From positions 1-21,946 of IMG/VR virus record IMGVR_UViG_3300044630_002611: 21,946 nt of DNA. One strand, written 5' to 3'. The stretch is from a virus. The notes under the pieces are model-generated. The model searched no databases, had not been told where the DNA came from, and saw nothing but the letters and a program-made list of their open reading frames with translations. The number at the start of each line of letters is the position of its first letter. The first letter of the stretch is position 1. Shown here piece by piece: positions 1 through 8,061 of the stretch. The position numbers and the translations under genes were made by a program.

Positions 1-2
1 AA

Positions 3-98
3 GGGGGCACTAAACTCATACGCAAGGGGATGGGTGGGGGCATTAAGGAATCTATTAGTTTTTTAACCCCCCCCACGGGGTAATTAGAACCAGCCCCC
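3..98. other. Nested G-tract/C-tract leader upstream of the terminase genes
   Basis: The first 218 bases hold no convincing gene. They carry G runs at 3-7, 27-30, 32-34 and 36-40, and C runs at 67-74 and 94-98. The segment 34-40 (GTGGGGG) is complementary to 70-76 (CCCCCAC), and 3-8 (GGGGGC) is complementary to 93-98 (GCCCCC), so two nested stems can form. The adjacent G runs could alternatively form a quadruplex. The position just before the terminase genes is where cos or pac sites often lie, but no terminase-binding repeats are recognised. A weak promoter-like pair, TTGCAT at 171-176 and TTATTT 17 bases later, precedes the first gene. Confidence 0.35.
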
Positions 99-218
99 GC
101 AAAAAAACTATTAAGTATTTCTTAAAGTCACGTCTAAACCGTTGATTGTGTGTACTTTGTGAATAAAGTGTTGCATAAGTGGGTTTTTACAACTTATTTA
201 CATGAAATTTACACGTCA

Positions 219-812
219 ATGACTGATAAACGAATGGATGGCGGACAGAACTCGCAAGAGAACCAAATTGCGAGGAAGGCGTATCGTGAGTATTACGATA
301 AGCAGAGTGCTGAAGTTAAAGCAAAGTTACCTGCACCCGAGAGTGGGGATGATGTTACGGGTATGGATGGTCAATGGGTTTTTAGTGTTGACGAAGAGAG
401 AATGGGAAATGATTTTGCGTACAGTGAAAGGATGGATGTAGAAAAAGATAGTGAGCCAGTGGGACGACTTTATACGGAGGATGAGGTACAAGAGGTTATA
501 CGGAGGGTTATAATGGCTATGCAGATGAGTGAGCATCCCGATGTATTGTTTCAAGCGAGGTGTATTTTGATTGCGCTTGGAATTGGGGAGCCGCCGAAGG
601 AGAGTGAGTTGGCGCGAATTAAGGGTTGTTCTAGACAATTTGTTTCAAAGAAGGTTAAGCGTATACAAGCATTATTTAATTTGACACCTTCTCAATTTAT
701 GCGTTCTAATGAGGCTTGCAAGGCATACTCAAAGGCGTACTGGGAAAAGCGCCAGCGCAGTGCGCGGCGCAAAAATAACTTTAATATGAAAAAGGATAAC
801 AACAATGAGTGA
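219..812 (+). CDS. Helix-turn-helix DNA-binding protein of unknown role
   Basis: The gene encodes 197 residues. The N-terminal two thirds are hydrophilic and not recognised. The C-terminal third contains a clear helix-turn-helix resembling sigma-70 region 4 or a LuxR-type recognition domain (ESELARIKGCSRQFVSKKVKR), followed by a basic tail rich in Lys, Arg and Asn. I chose the ATG at 219 because the longer reading frame from 150 adds a hydrophobic stretch unlike the rest of the protein. Neither start has a Shine-Dalgarno sequence. The gene overlaps the small terminase gene by 8 bases, implying translational coupling. It could be a transcription regulator of the late genes or an accessory packaging protein. 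The DNA-binding call is fairly secure; the role is inference. Confidence 0.7.
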   Translation: MTDKRMDGGQNSQENQIARKAYREYYDKQSAEVKAKLPAPESGDDVTGMDGQWVFSVDEERMGNDFAYSERMDVEKDSEPVGRLYTEDEVQEVIRRVIMAMQMSEHPDVLFQARCILIALGIGEPPKESELARIKGCSRQFVSKKVKRIQALFNLTPSQFMRSNEACKAYSKAYWEKRQRSARRKNNFNMKKDNNNE

Positions 813-1581
813 TGGCGAAAACCAAGGTCCGAAGTTGGCAGACATTGCTGATGCACTTGGCGTGTCTAGACCTCGTGTGACTCAACTTGTGGCAGAGGGG
901 ATGCCGACTGATTCCATTGAAGCAGCGAAGGCATGGCGTGCTTCTCGCAAGAGGGCTAACGAACGAGCAGGTCACATTGCTGTTCCGATTAAGCCAATTG
1001 ACGTTGCTGGTTTAGATAATATTTTAAACTCTCTCCACGGGGAGGGTACTGCTCAGACGCAAGACACGGAGATGGACAATCGGATTGCGCAGCAGATTGA
1101 ATTGTGCAGACTTACCAGAGAGTCATTCATGGGGTCTGTTCAATCTGGAGACCCAAGTCAGACAAAGTTGTATGGCAACTTTGACAGGGCTATTGCAACA
1201 TTGATGCGTATGGAAAAAGAAAGAGCAATTAGATTACAGGAGATGGGAAGATTGGTTGATGCGGATGAAGCGGCTTCACGGTACGGAAAGATTCTTGGTC
1301 AGATACGCACGCTCCTTGAGCGCGCTGAACTTACAGTTGCTCCATCTGCTAACCCAGACAATCCAGCCAGAGCGTTGATTGCGTTTAGAGAATTTAGAGA
1401 TGACTTGTTTAGAAAGATTTCTGAGTATGCGCCACAGGTAGTTTCTCAAGCAGTTAAAACAGAATTGTCGGCTGAAGTTAAACCAATGGATGAAGATGAT
1501 GCGCCAGCGAGCGACGACGATGAAGATGGTCCAAAGGAGATGGGGGACTGGGAGTCACCACCAGAGGATGAATCTAAATGA
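805..1581 (+). CDS. terS: Terminase small subunit, Nu1-like
   Basis: The protein has 258 residues. Residues about 10-50 form a winged-helix-type domain (KLADIADALGVSRPRV) followed by an AAKAWRASRKRA segment, the pattern of the lambda Nu1 DNA-binding domain that recognises the packaging site. The middle is helical and probably drives oligomerisation. The C-terminus is strongly acidic (Asp-rich, residues about 225-258) and in this family usually contacts the large subunit. The gene overlaps its upstream neighbour by 8 bases and the large terminase by 4 bases (ATGA). A weak purine-rich stretch (AAGGA) precedes the start. Direct context with a GpA-type large subunit makes the assignment good, although it rests on the helix-turn-helix and position rather than on full-length similarity. 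Confidence 0.82.
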   Translation: MSDGENQGPKLADIADALGVSRPRVTQLVAEGMPTDSIEAAKAWRASRKRANERAGHIAVPIKPIDVAGLDNILNSLHGEGTAQTQDTEMDNRIAQQIELCRLTRESFMGSVQSGDPSQTKLYGNFDRAIATLMRMEKERAIRLQEMGRLVDADEAASRYGKILGQIRTLLERAELTVAPSANPDNPARALIAFREFRDDLFRKISEYAPQVVSQAVKTELSAEVKPMDEDDAPASDDDEDGPKEMGDWESPPEDESK

Positions 1582-3431
1582 GTTCTGAACTATCTCCCAT
1601 AGATAGATTTGAAAAGAAACTGAGAGGGGTCTTTCAGCCAGATGACGGTGGAGATATTGTTACATGGTTGCGCGATAATATTAAACAGATTCCGTTCTCT
1701 CCAATGCCAGCAGGGTTTAACCCAGAGGAAACTCCGTGGCTCAAAGAGCCACTGCGTGCCATTGCTAATGATGAATTTAGATTGGTTCAAATCATTGCAC
1801 CAATTCAGTCTGGTAAGTCTTTGATGGCTGAGTTGTTGTCGTGCTACATTCTTTCACGGGTTCCTGCTCCGACTTTATATTTACACGACACGGATGATAA
1901 CGCTATCAACTGGGTTCAGACACGACTCAAGGTTCTTTGGGAAAATTGTCCGCCAGTGCGTGAGAAGATTGGCGAGGCTGTTTTAAAAGGTAAGGTTCAG
2001 TCATTCCAAACAAACGGTATTTCGTTCTGGTGTCTTGGTGCTTTCAATCCAAAGAATCTACAAGGTCGTTCGATTAGATGGTTGGTGGGTGACGAGACTT
2101 GGCTTTGGAAGAAGGGTCACATTGCCGAAGCACTTGCTCGTGTGACTTCATTCGGCTGGCTCGGCAAGGCGGTGTTTATGTCACAGGGTTCTTTCCAAGG
2201 TGACGAGACTCATGAACTCTGGGAGACTACAACGAAGAGTGAGTGGTGGTTCTCTTGTCCGCATTGTGCGCACAAGCAGCCTTGGTCTTGGAGTCAGATT
2301 AAATTCCCTCAAGATTGCAAACTCCCAGATGGTGATTGGGATTACGTTAAGATTAGAAACGGTGTTGTCTTTGAGTGCGAAGGTTGCCGATATCACTTTA
2401 AGGATTCCCGTGCGTCCAGAATGGAAATGAACGCAAAAGGATTTTACCACAGAAGAAACCAAAACTGCTCTGATGAGAATCAAGGGTATCAATGGAACGC
2501 GCTGTGCGCTAGAAACTGGGGTAAGATTATTGAAGGTCGCCTCCGTGCAGAAGTAATCAAAGAGGTTACTGGAGATACTAAGCCGATGTCACAGTGGGTT
2601 ATGAAGCAGATGGGTGATTTCTGGGCAGATGTACCAGACGAATACGATATTAACCAAGTGATTGGGGATTACAGGATGAACGATGAGTGGGAGGATGAGT
2701 ACCTCATCGACCCCAATACCAAGCGGTTGCATAATGACCCATCCATTGTTGGGAGCATCAAGGCAAGGTTCATGACCGTTGATGTTCAAAGAAACGGGTT
2801 TTACTGCTTAGTTCGTATGTGGGGTCCAGAATTCCAATCTAGATTGTACAAGTGGCGTTTTATTGAGGGTGAACTGAACTGGCATGATATCAAGTCCTTC
2901 CAGACGGCTTGTGGCGTACAAGACTCCCTTGTCTTCCTTGACTGCGGTGACAGATACGAAGATGTCATTAGACAGTGCGGTCTTAACGGCTGGACGGCTT
3001 TAAAGGGCGACCAGAGGGTCGACTTCATCTGGAGGGTCCAAACGGCACAGGGAGTCCGCAGCATAGCAAAGACATACGCTCCAGCAAAGATGGTTAACGT
3101 CGGCTCTGGCGTAGTCAGAGTCCATCACTTCTCAAATTTAGGTTTAAAAGACCAACTCTTCCGCTTGCGTAAGATTAGAAAGCATACCATTCCAAACGAC
3201 GTTGGTCGTGACTATCTGGAACAAATGGAGTCGGAAGTCCGTGTTCTTGGCAATAGTGGCAAGCCAGAGTGGAGAAAGGTCGGTAAGCGAGCCAATCACT
3301 TATGGGACTGCGAAGTTATGCAGTTAGTACCAGCAATGGCATTTGGGCTATTTACGTCTACTGGACAAGAACTCAACACTGCTCCGTCGGTTGAAAGCGA
3401 AGGTACAGATAAAACAAATATATTTGATTGA
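1578..3431 (+). CDS. terL: Terminase large subunit, GpA family (packaging ATPase and nuclease)
   Basis: The protein has 617 residues, the normal size for the lambda gpA family. It powers DNA translocation into the prohead and cuts the concatemer. The Walker A motif is APIQSGKS at residues 74-81 and Walker B is LVGDET at about 169-174. A Cys-x2-Cys pair at 227/230 and a second at 267/270 form the zinc-binding insertion seen in this family. The nuclease domain follows from about residue 395, with candidate metal ligands Asp402 (MTVDV), Asp455 (FLDCGD) and Asp577 (NHLWDCE). The start overlaps terS by 4 bases with an AGAGG sequence upstream. All signature motifs are intact, so the enzyme should be active. 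This is the most secure call in the window. Confidence 0.97.
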   Translation: MSSELSPIDRFEKKLRGVFQPDDGGDIVTWLRDNIKQIPFSPMPAGFNPEETPWLKEPLRAIANDEFRLVQIIAPIQSGKSLMAELLSCYILSRVPAPTLYLHDTDDNAINWVQTRLKVLWENCPPVREKIGEAVLKGKVQSFQTNGISFWCLGAFNPKNLQGRSIRWLVGDETWLWKKGHIAEALARVTSFGWLGKAVFMSQGSFQGDETHELWETTTKSEWWFSCPHCAHKQPWSWSQIKFPQDCKLPDGDWDYVKIRNGVVFECEGCRYHFKDSRASRMEMNAKGFYHRRNQNCSDENQGYQWNALCARNWGKIIEGRLRAEVIKEVTGDTKPMSQWVMKQMGDFWADVPDEYDINQVIGDYRMNDEWEDEYLIDPNTKRLHNDPSIVGSIKARFMTVDVQRNGFYCLVRMWGPEFQSRLYKWRFIEGELNWHDIKSFQTACGVQDSLVFLDCGDRYEDVIRQCGLNGWTALKGDQRVDFIWRVQTAQGVRSIAKTYAPAKMVNVGSGVVRVHHFSNLGLKDQLFRLRKIRKHTIPNDVGRDYLEQMESEVRVLGNSGKPEWRKVGKRANHLWDCEVMQLVPAMAFGLFTSTGQELNTAPSVESEGTDKTNIFD

Positions 3432-3484
3432 TTGTGTACAGATGATTCTTGACTAATATCGTTGTTCTAACAACAGTTTACTTT

Positions 3485-3557
3485 GAGATTGGATGGGTGG
3501 GCATGTCGAGTAATCGCTGCCACGGGAGTGGTCCCATCATAGCGCCCGTCCAGTCTC
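3485..3557 (+). ncRNA. Candidate structured RNA between terminase and head genes
   Basis: The intergenic DNA folds into a 15-bp uninterrupted stem: 3485-3499 pairs with 3543-3557. Three of the 15 pairs are G-U wobbles, which favours RNA over a DNA palindrome. The 43 bases inside can form two hairpins with GNRA-type tetraloops: CGA-GTAA-TCG at 3507-3516 and GCCAC-GGGA-GTGGT at 3519-3532. The bases ATG at 3503-3505 can pair with CAT at 3538-3540, giving a three-way junction. No thymine run follows, so a simple terminator is unlikely. It is not a tRNA, since there is no T-arm consensus or anticodon loop. It could be a cis-regulatory leader, a processing site or a packaging-related RNA; function is unknown. 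Confidence 0.5.
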
Positions 3558-3566
3558 TCCTTTCCG

Positions 3567-3572
3567 TTGACA
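3567..3572 (+). promoter_or_regulatory. TTGACA element upstream of the gpW-position gene
   Basis: GTTGACA lies 13 bases before the ATG at 3586. It matches the recurrent hexamer seen upstream of many genes here. The spacing is much shorter than in the other cases, and no -10 element is visible, so this copy is the least convincing as a promoter. Confidence 0.25.
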
Positions 3573-3585
3573 TAGAACCAATCAC

Positions 3586-3828
3586 ATGGCAACTGGAATA
3601 TTTGTCGGTATAGATAAAAACACTATTCTAAGAATACAGGCTCGGGCTATTGAGTTTTTTTTAGAGGGCAAGACGACTATGTCGTACGCAGATGCTGGCA
3701 CTTCTGTAAGTAAACAATTCAGTATGCCACCAGACCAAGTGCTTGACGAATGCAACTACGCATTAAGAAGGATTGACGGGCGCGTGAGAGGTCTTTACAC
3801 AAACTACAACCGAATCGTTGACCGCTGA
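3586..3828 (+). CDS. Small head protein in the gpW (head-tail joining) position
   Basis: The protein has 80 residues and lies exactly between the large terminase and the portal, where lambda carries gpW. The sequence is not obviously homologous to gpW. It looks like two or three helices ending in ALRRIDGRVRGLY, with the segment EGKTTMSYADAGTSVSKQF in the middle. The ATG has no Shine-Dalgarno sequence. The stop overlaps the portal start as TGATG, so the two are translationally coupled. A head-completion or head-tail joining role is inferred from position and size only. Confidence 0.6.
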   Translation: MATGIFVGIDKNTILRIQARAIEFFLEGKTTMSYADAGTSVSKQFSMPPDQVLDECNYALRRIDGRVRGLYTNYNRIVDR

Positions 3829-5495
3829 TGCAACCAAGCAAACTTAGTTTATTTGACAAGGCTAGAATGGCCCTGTCAAACCTCCTTAAGCCCAAGGCTT
3901 ACAACGGTGCGTTTGAATCCGCAAAGTATTCTATTGCAAGAACAAGAGTAGACTCTCCACCTCCGCAAGACTTTAAGAAAGAACTTAACGAGAGTACCAG
4001 AATTGAATTGGTTCGTTTATCAAGATGGCTTGAAAAGAATAATGGTTTTTATAAACAAATTATTAAGGACACAGCAATCTATACCGTCGGAGACGGTATG
4101 TACCTTCAGTGCCTTGGTGGTGACGGTGAGTGGCAATCCTTAATTGAAACTGAATGGGAACAAGAGTGTGATTCACCAGAAGTTACTGGCAGGTTCTCAA
4201 TGGTTGAATCTTTATTTGTTATCAGTGAGTCAATTGATAGAGATGGTGAGATATTCATTATCAAAACAAAAAGCAAGGGCAGCCCAAAATTCCAGTTAAT
4301 CGAAACGCATAGAGTTGCTACGCCTCCAAAGTTTGAAGGTCAACAATCCGTACTAGACGGAATTGAGTATGATAAGTTTGGTAAGCCAAGAGCATACTAC
4401 GTTGAACAAAGCGATGGTAGTTATTCAAGAATTCCAGCATCATCAATGATGCACGTGTTTGACCCATCACACGCATCTGGCGGACGTTCATATCCACCAC
4501 AGCAGCACGCCATCAATAATTTAAGAGACGAGATGGACCTGCTTAGTTTTGAGAAACTAGCAGCGAAAGACAATAGCCGCGTAAGCCGCATTCTAACTAC
4601 TGGAGACCCCACTCCAGATAATGGTGACGTTGGATTTGGTATTCCAACAAATGCTTCTACGACTGCAACAGACCCCAATTTCATATCGAGACAACTCGGT
4701 GGTGTCACTGCGGTACTCGGTCCAAATGAAAGATTAGCAGAACATACTCCAGCAAGACCAACTGCTGCGTTCAATGGATTCATTGAGCACTTACGCAGAG
4801 ACTCAATCATGGGCGGTCTTCCTTACGAATTCGTTGCTGACCCAAATATGTTAAGCGGCGCGGCATCGCGCCTTGTTGTTGCAAAGGCAGCAAGATACGT
4901 TGGTAAGAGACAACTAATTTTAATTAAAAGATTCCTCACTCCTTATTTCATCTTCTGGCTTGGAACTAAGATTAACCAAAAGGAAGTTCCAGTTGCAAAG
5001 AACTGGTGGAGAATTGACTGGCAAGTAACAAAGCCAGTTACTGTTGATGCTGGTCGTGACGCAGCAAATGCGCGAGCAGACCTTCAGATGGGTATTCGTA
5101 CGCCACAGGATGTGTTCCAAGAAAACGGAACAAACTTCGAAAGGTCTTTAATTCAGAAAGCACAAGCACTCGCATTCAGAGAGCGTGTTGCTAAGAAGTT
5201 CAACATTGACCCAGAAGCACTATTGTCACTCAAGACTGTTGCGGAAATTCAAACTGACGGTCAGAACAAGATGCAAATGGCTCAGATGAAGGTTGCGCTT
5301 GGAGAAGACCCCAATGCGGTTATGGCTCCAGAAGAAATCAATCAATCTGCGACGAATGATATCCTTCCAGCAATAAGCAGACCAGAACTTCCCAAGGGTT
5401 CTCCAAGCGTTCAAGAAGACCCATTCTCCGTTGACAACATACCAGAACAGAATCAAGGTCTTGACAGAGACCCCGACCAACCCACCATTCGCTAA
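3828..5495 (+). CDS. Portal protein, lambda gpB family
   Basis: The protein has 555 residues, typical of lambda-family portals, which form the dodecameric ring at the capsid vertex through which DNA enters and leaves. Visible family features are the N-terminal Lys/Arg-rich segment, the RLSRWLEKNNGFYKQIIKD helix followed by YTVGDGMYLQ, and the later GGLPYEFVADPNMLSGAAS motif that precedes the long crown helices. The C-terminal approximately 80 residues are polar and probably disordered. Neighbours agree: the terminase and a gpW-position gene lie upstream and a prohead protease downstream. The start shares bases with the upstream stop (TGATG), and its own stop shares bases with the protease start (TAATG). 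No Shine-Dalgarno sequence is seen, consistent with translation by reinitiation. Confidence 0.93.
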   Translation: MQPSKLSLFDKARMALSNLLKPKAYNGAFESAKYSIARTRVDSPPPQDFKKELNESTRIELVRLSRWLEKNNGFYKQIIKDTAIYTVGDGMYLQCLGGDGEWQSLIETEWEQECDSPEVTGRFSMVESLFVISESIDRDGEIFIIKTKSKGSPKFQLIETHRVATPPKFEGQQSVLDGIEYDKFGKPRAYYVEQSDGSYSRIPASSMMHVFDPSHASGGRSYPPQQHAINNLRDEMDLLSFEKLAAKDNSRVSRILTTGDPTPDNGDVGFGIPTNASTTATDPNFISRQLGGVTAVLGPNERLAEHTPARPTAAFNGFIEHLRRDSIMGGLPYEFVADPNMLSGAASRLVVAKAARYVGKRQLILIKRFLTPYFIFWLGTKINQKEVPVAKNWWRIDWQVTKPVTVDAGRDAANARADLQMGIRTPQDVFQENGTNFERSLIQKAQALAFRERVAKKFNIDPEALLSLKTVAEIQTDGQNKMQMAQMKVALGEDPNAVMAPEEINQSATNDILPAISRPELPKGSPSVQEDPFSVDNIPEQNQGLDRDPDQPTIR

Positions 5496-6499
5496 TGCTA
5501 AACAGCAAACTCGCAATTCAACTTCAGTCCAAAAGGCCATTGGCTATTTTGCAGTATGCGAAAGACAAATTCCTTCTCAATTTGCAAGCGATTGCGTCTG
5601 ATGAGCAGTTCTCAAGAAAGATGCAGAAGTTTGCGTATAAAAAGAATTTAAACGAAGTAGCCTTTAAGAAGAGAGCAGATGGCGACGAAGCCGACGAGGG
5701 TGATATAGCGGACATGCTAGAGCAAATCATGTCGAGCATGGCTGTTCCTTACGTCACGCCAAACGGCACAGCAGTATTTCAAATTGAGGGTGTAATCGGG
5801 AAGAACCTTTCAGTCATGGAGCGAGCAATCGGTTGCTGCGACATCAACGACCTCCAAGCGAAACTTAAGGAATGGGCGGCTGACTCAGCGGTAAAAAGAG
5901 TTGTTTTAAAGATTAACTCGGGTGGGGGTACGACGACTGGTCTTGAGGAAACAGCAAAGATGATTTTTAATTACAAGAAGCCAACGGCTTCTTTCACTGA
6001 TGAAGACATGGGTTCTGCGGCTTACTGGCTTGGTTCCCAGTGTGACAGGGTTGTCGTAACTCCTTCATCTACAATCGGTTCTGTCGGAATCTATGTGTCG
6101 TTTGTTGATGAATCAAAGAAGTTCAAAGAAGACGGCAGAAACGTTGTAGTCATAAAAAGCGGAGATTTCAAGGGGGCTGGAATCGAAGGAGTACCCCTTA
6201 CACAGTTACAGGGTGATTGGATTCAAGATGAAGTCTTAGACCTGCACGCCATCTTTAAGAACACAATAAAGCGCTCACGCTCACTTGTTAAGGAAGAAGA
6301 TATGCAGGGTCAAACATTCACTGGTCTAAAATCGGCAGAACGCAACTTGGTCACAGGACTGGCGGACTGCTGGGACGACTTTATTAAACAGTTTGACGAT
6401 ACTGGAGAAGACATTATTCCCAACATCATCAACAGGGGTAACGCTAACGCTACCCAGCCAACAATCGTAAGACAATCTCCAACGAGAAAAGTGCGATAA
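5495..6499 (+). CDS. S49-family prohead maturation protease (SppA/ClpP-like fold)
   Basis: The protein has 334 residues. It resembles the lambda gpC protease domain, which processes scaffold and portal during capsid maturation. Motifs in order are KINSGGGTTTGLEE (about 139-152), DMGSAAYWLGSQCD with the probable nucleophile Ser174, and STIGSVGIYVSF (192-203). Lys226 in SGDFKGAGIEG is the probable general base, and GQTFTGLKSAERNLVTGLAD is the usual C-terminal S49 helix. The first approximately 80 residues are basic then acidic and may be a removable propeptide. A FKKRAD sequence at 57-62 is echoed at the start of two downstream proteins. The gene starts in a TAATG overlap with the portal. The scaffold region often fused to this protease in lambda-like phages is absent and may be supplied by the next gene. 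Confidence 0.9.
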   Translation: MLNSKLAIQLQSKRPLAILQYAKDKFLLNLQAIASDEQFSRKMQKFAYKKNLNEVAFKKRADGDEADEGDIADMLEQIMSSMAVPYVTPNGTAVFQIEGVIGKNLSVMERAIGCCDINDLQAKLKEWAADSAVKRVVLKINSGGGTTTGLEETAKMIFNYKKPTASFTDEDMGSAAYWLGSQCDRVVVTPSSTIGSVGIYVSFVDESKKFKEDGRNVVVIKSGDFKGAGIEGVPLTQLQGDWIQDEVLDLHAIFKNTIKRSRSLVKEEDMQGQTFTGLKSAERNLVTGLADCWDDFIKQFDDTGEDIIPNIINRGNANATQPTIVRQSPTRKVR

Positions 6500-6500
6500 G

Positions 6501-6506
6501 TTGACA
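6501..6506 (+). promoter_or_regulatory. TTGACA element upstream of the polyampholyte gene
   Basis: GTTGACA begins 2 bases after the protease stop and ends 27 bases before the ATG at 6534. A degenerate -10 candidate TCTAAC sits 18 bases downstream, which would place the transcription start at about the ATG. No Shine-Dalgarno sequence is present. Confidence 0.45.
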
Positions 6507-6533
6507 TTCCGAAACTTTAAATCGTCTAACCCA

Positions 6534-8030
6534 ATGTCGAAAGAAACGCCCGAGAACCAACTCCAGTCGGCTATTGCCGCACTAAATGAATTCAAAGCAC
6601 TTGCTGAAAGCCTTACGGCTAAGGCTGGCGCAACGCCATCTCAGCCATCGGCTGAAGATAAGATTGAGTCCGCTCTCGCATCTATTGCAGAGCGCATGGC
6701 TGCTTTCGAACAAAAGATTGAGGCACTCGCTGCCAAGAAGAAAAAGGAAGACGTTGCTGACGAAGAAGTTATTGCTACGGACGAAGAAGAACTCGACGAA
6801 GAAGCAAACGAAATTGGCGGAATCAACAAGACAGTGATTCAGAAAAAGAAACTTAAAAAGAAAAAGGAATTGATGGCGGCTGAAGAAACCGAAGAAGAAA
6901 TTGAAGACGAAGACATGGAAGATGAAGAAGTAGCAAAATCAAAGTCCTCTAAGAAGAAGGCTGCTGAACCTGTTGATGAAGAAGAAACAGACGAAGAAAG
7001 TGCTGCTCCACAAAAAGGTAAGATTCCTCCCCAGTTCCTTAAGAACATTAAAAAGAAGAAGGCTGCTGACGAAGAAGGCGAAGACGAAACTGAAATGGAA
7101 GACGATGCTGCCGAAGATGATACTTATGCAGCCAAGAAGTCCGTGAAGAAGAAAGCCAAGAAAGCATCTGAAGCAGAAGACGGCGAAGCCGCTGACAAAG
7201 AAGAGCAAGACATGGAAGAAGAAGAAATGGCAAAAGGTAAGTCTTCCAAGAAGAAGGCTGCTGAACCCATTGACGAAGAAGTCGAAGACGAAGAAGTCGT
7301 AGAAGACGAAGCAAAAGTTAAGTCTTCCAAAAAGAAGGCTGCTGAAACCGTCGAAGACGAAGAAGAAATCGTTGACGAAGAAGTCATCGAAGACGAAGAA
7401 GCAAAGGTCAAAACCTCAAAGAAGGTTGCCGCTGAACCAGTCGACGAAGAACTCGAAGACGAAGACATGGAAGACGAAGAAGAAGTAGCAAAAACTTCTA
7501 AGAAGAAAAAAGTCGCCAAAGAACAACTTGTAGATGAAGAACTCAAAAAGAAAACAAAGAGCAAAAAGAACTCCGCTGAAGAAGTCGCGGCAGCCCCTGT
7601 TGCTGAAACAGTTGAATCAAATCTTGCTGCAACTCTGGAACAAGCAATTGTTACCAAGGCTCAAGAAACTGCTTCCGTTCTGACGGAAGTTGATGCACTC
7701 AAGTCTAAGTTCGCAGACGAAGTAAAGGCTCGCGAAGAAGCACTTGCTCAAGTCGGAAGAATTAAAGCAGAGTTCGATTCCTTGATGGACAGAATCACAA
7801 GAGTCGAGTTAGAGAGCAAAGCATCAGATGCCAAGGTTGCGCGCACCGTCGCTCAACTTGGAGTTGAACCAGTCGCATCTTCTGCCGCAGTTTCTGACGA
7901 CAGACCCAAGTCCGCAGAAGATATCATGTCTGAGTACATGTCCATCTCCGATGCCCGCGAACAACGCGAGTTCTACCTCAAGCATTCGGCTACAATCCGT
8001 AACCACACTTGGGGAACAAAGAAGGCTTGA
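6534..8030 (+). CDS. Lys/Glu-rich repetitive polyampholyte, candidate scaffold or internal head protein
   Basis: The protein has 498 residues. Residues about 5-70 are predicted helical and probably coiled-coil. Residues about 70-350 alternate blocks of Glu/Asp with blocks of Lys, with recurrent SSKKKAAEP-type units. Residues about 360-440 form a second likely coiled coil. The end contains SAEDIMSEYMSISDAREQREFYLKHSATIRN. I chose the ATG at 6534 rather than an upstream TTG at 6501 because that TTG is part of the recurrent TTGACA element. It occupies the lambda scaffold position between protease and coat genes, so a scaffold substrate of the S49 protease is the leading guess. The Lys/Ala/Pro units resemble histone H1-like tails, so DNA or capsid-wall binding is an alternative. 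No membrane segment or enzyme motif is seen. Confidence 0.8.
   Translation: MSKETPENQLQSAIAALNEFKALAESLTAKAGATPSQPSAEDKIESALASIAERMAAFEQKIEALAAKKKKEDVADEEVIATDEEELDEEANEIGGINKTVIQKKKLKKKKELMAAEETEEEIEDEDMEDEEVAKSKSSKKKAAEPVDEEETDEESAAPQKGKIPPQFLKNIKKKKAADEEGEDETEMEDDAAEDDTYAAKKSVKKKAKKASEAEDGEAADKEEQDMEEEEMAKGKSSKKKAAEPIDEEVEDEEVVEDEAKVKSSKKKAAETVEDEEEIVDEEVIEDEEAKVKTSKKVAAEPVDEELEDEDMEDEEEVAKTSKKKKVAKEQLVDEELKKKTKSKKNSAEEVAAAPVAETVESNLAATLEQAIVTKAQETASVLTEVDALKSKFADEVKAREEALAQVGRIKAEFDSLMDRITRVELESKASDAKVARTVAQLGVEPVASSAAVSDDRPKSAEDIMSEYMSISDAREQREFYLKHSATIRNHTWGTKKA
6924..7550 (+). repeat. Degenerate in-frame repeats coding Lys blocks between acidic blocks
   Basis: Five diverged copies of a unit of the type AKxKSSKKKAAEPVDEE begin near 6936, 7233, 7314, 7404 and 7491 (residues 135, 234, 261, 291 and 320). 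Each is followed by 10-25 acidic residues. Spacing is irregular (about 27-30 residues for the last copies), suggesting growth by unequal recombination followed by divergence. The simple GAAGAAGAC-type composition also creates long spurious serine-rich frames on the other strand. Confidence 0.8.
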
Positions 8031-8032
8031 CA
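8027..8032 (+). promoter_or_regulatory. TTGACA element overlapping a hairpin, upstream of the Gly/Arg-rich gene
   Basis: The hexamer contains the TGA stop of the preceding gene and ends 29 bases before the ATG at 8062. A hairpin GACACCC-ATTC-GGGTGTC (8029-8046) overlaps it; no thymine run follows, so it is at most a weak terminator. TCTGAT, 17 bases downstream, is a degenerate -10 candidate. Confidence 0.4.
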
Positions 8033-8061
8033 CCCATTCGGGTGTCCCTTCTGATTAGCCC

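Noticed and set aside
150-218. Upstream extension of the first gene to the start at 150
   Set aside because: The extra 23 residues are hydrophobic and unlike the polar body of the protein. The ATG at 219 is a better fit, and the extension overlaps promoter-like DNA.
3485-3557. tRNA interpretation of the structured element
   Set aside because: The closing stem is 15 bp, and no T-arm, D-arm or anticodon loop pattern can be placed.
6501-6533. TTG start extending the polyampholyte gene by 11 codons
   Set aside because: The TTG is part of the recurrent TTGACA element, and a good ATG follows at 6534.
6924-7550. CRISPR-like or tandem DNA repeat array
   Set aside because: Repeats are irregular, in frame and coding; no constant repeat with unique spacers.
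7124-7657. 177-residue serine-rich minus-strand reading frame
   Set aside because: It is the mirror of the GAA/GAC/AAG-rich repeat gene on the plus strand; low-complexity codons produce long antisense frames without stops.
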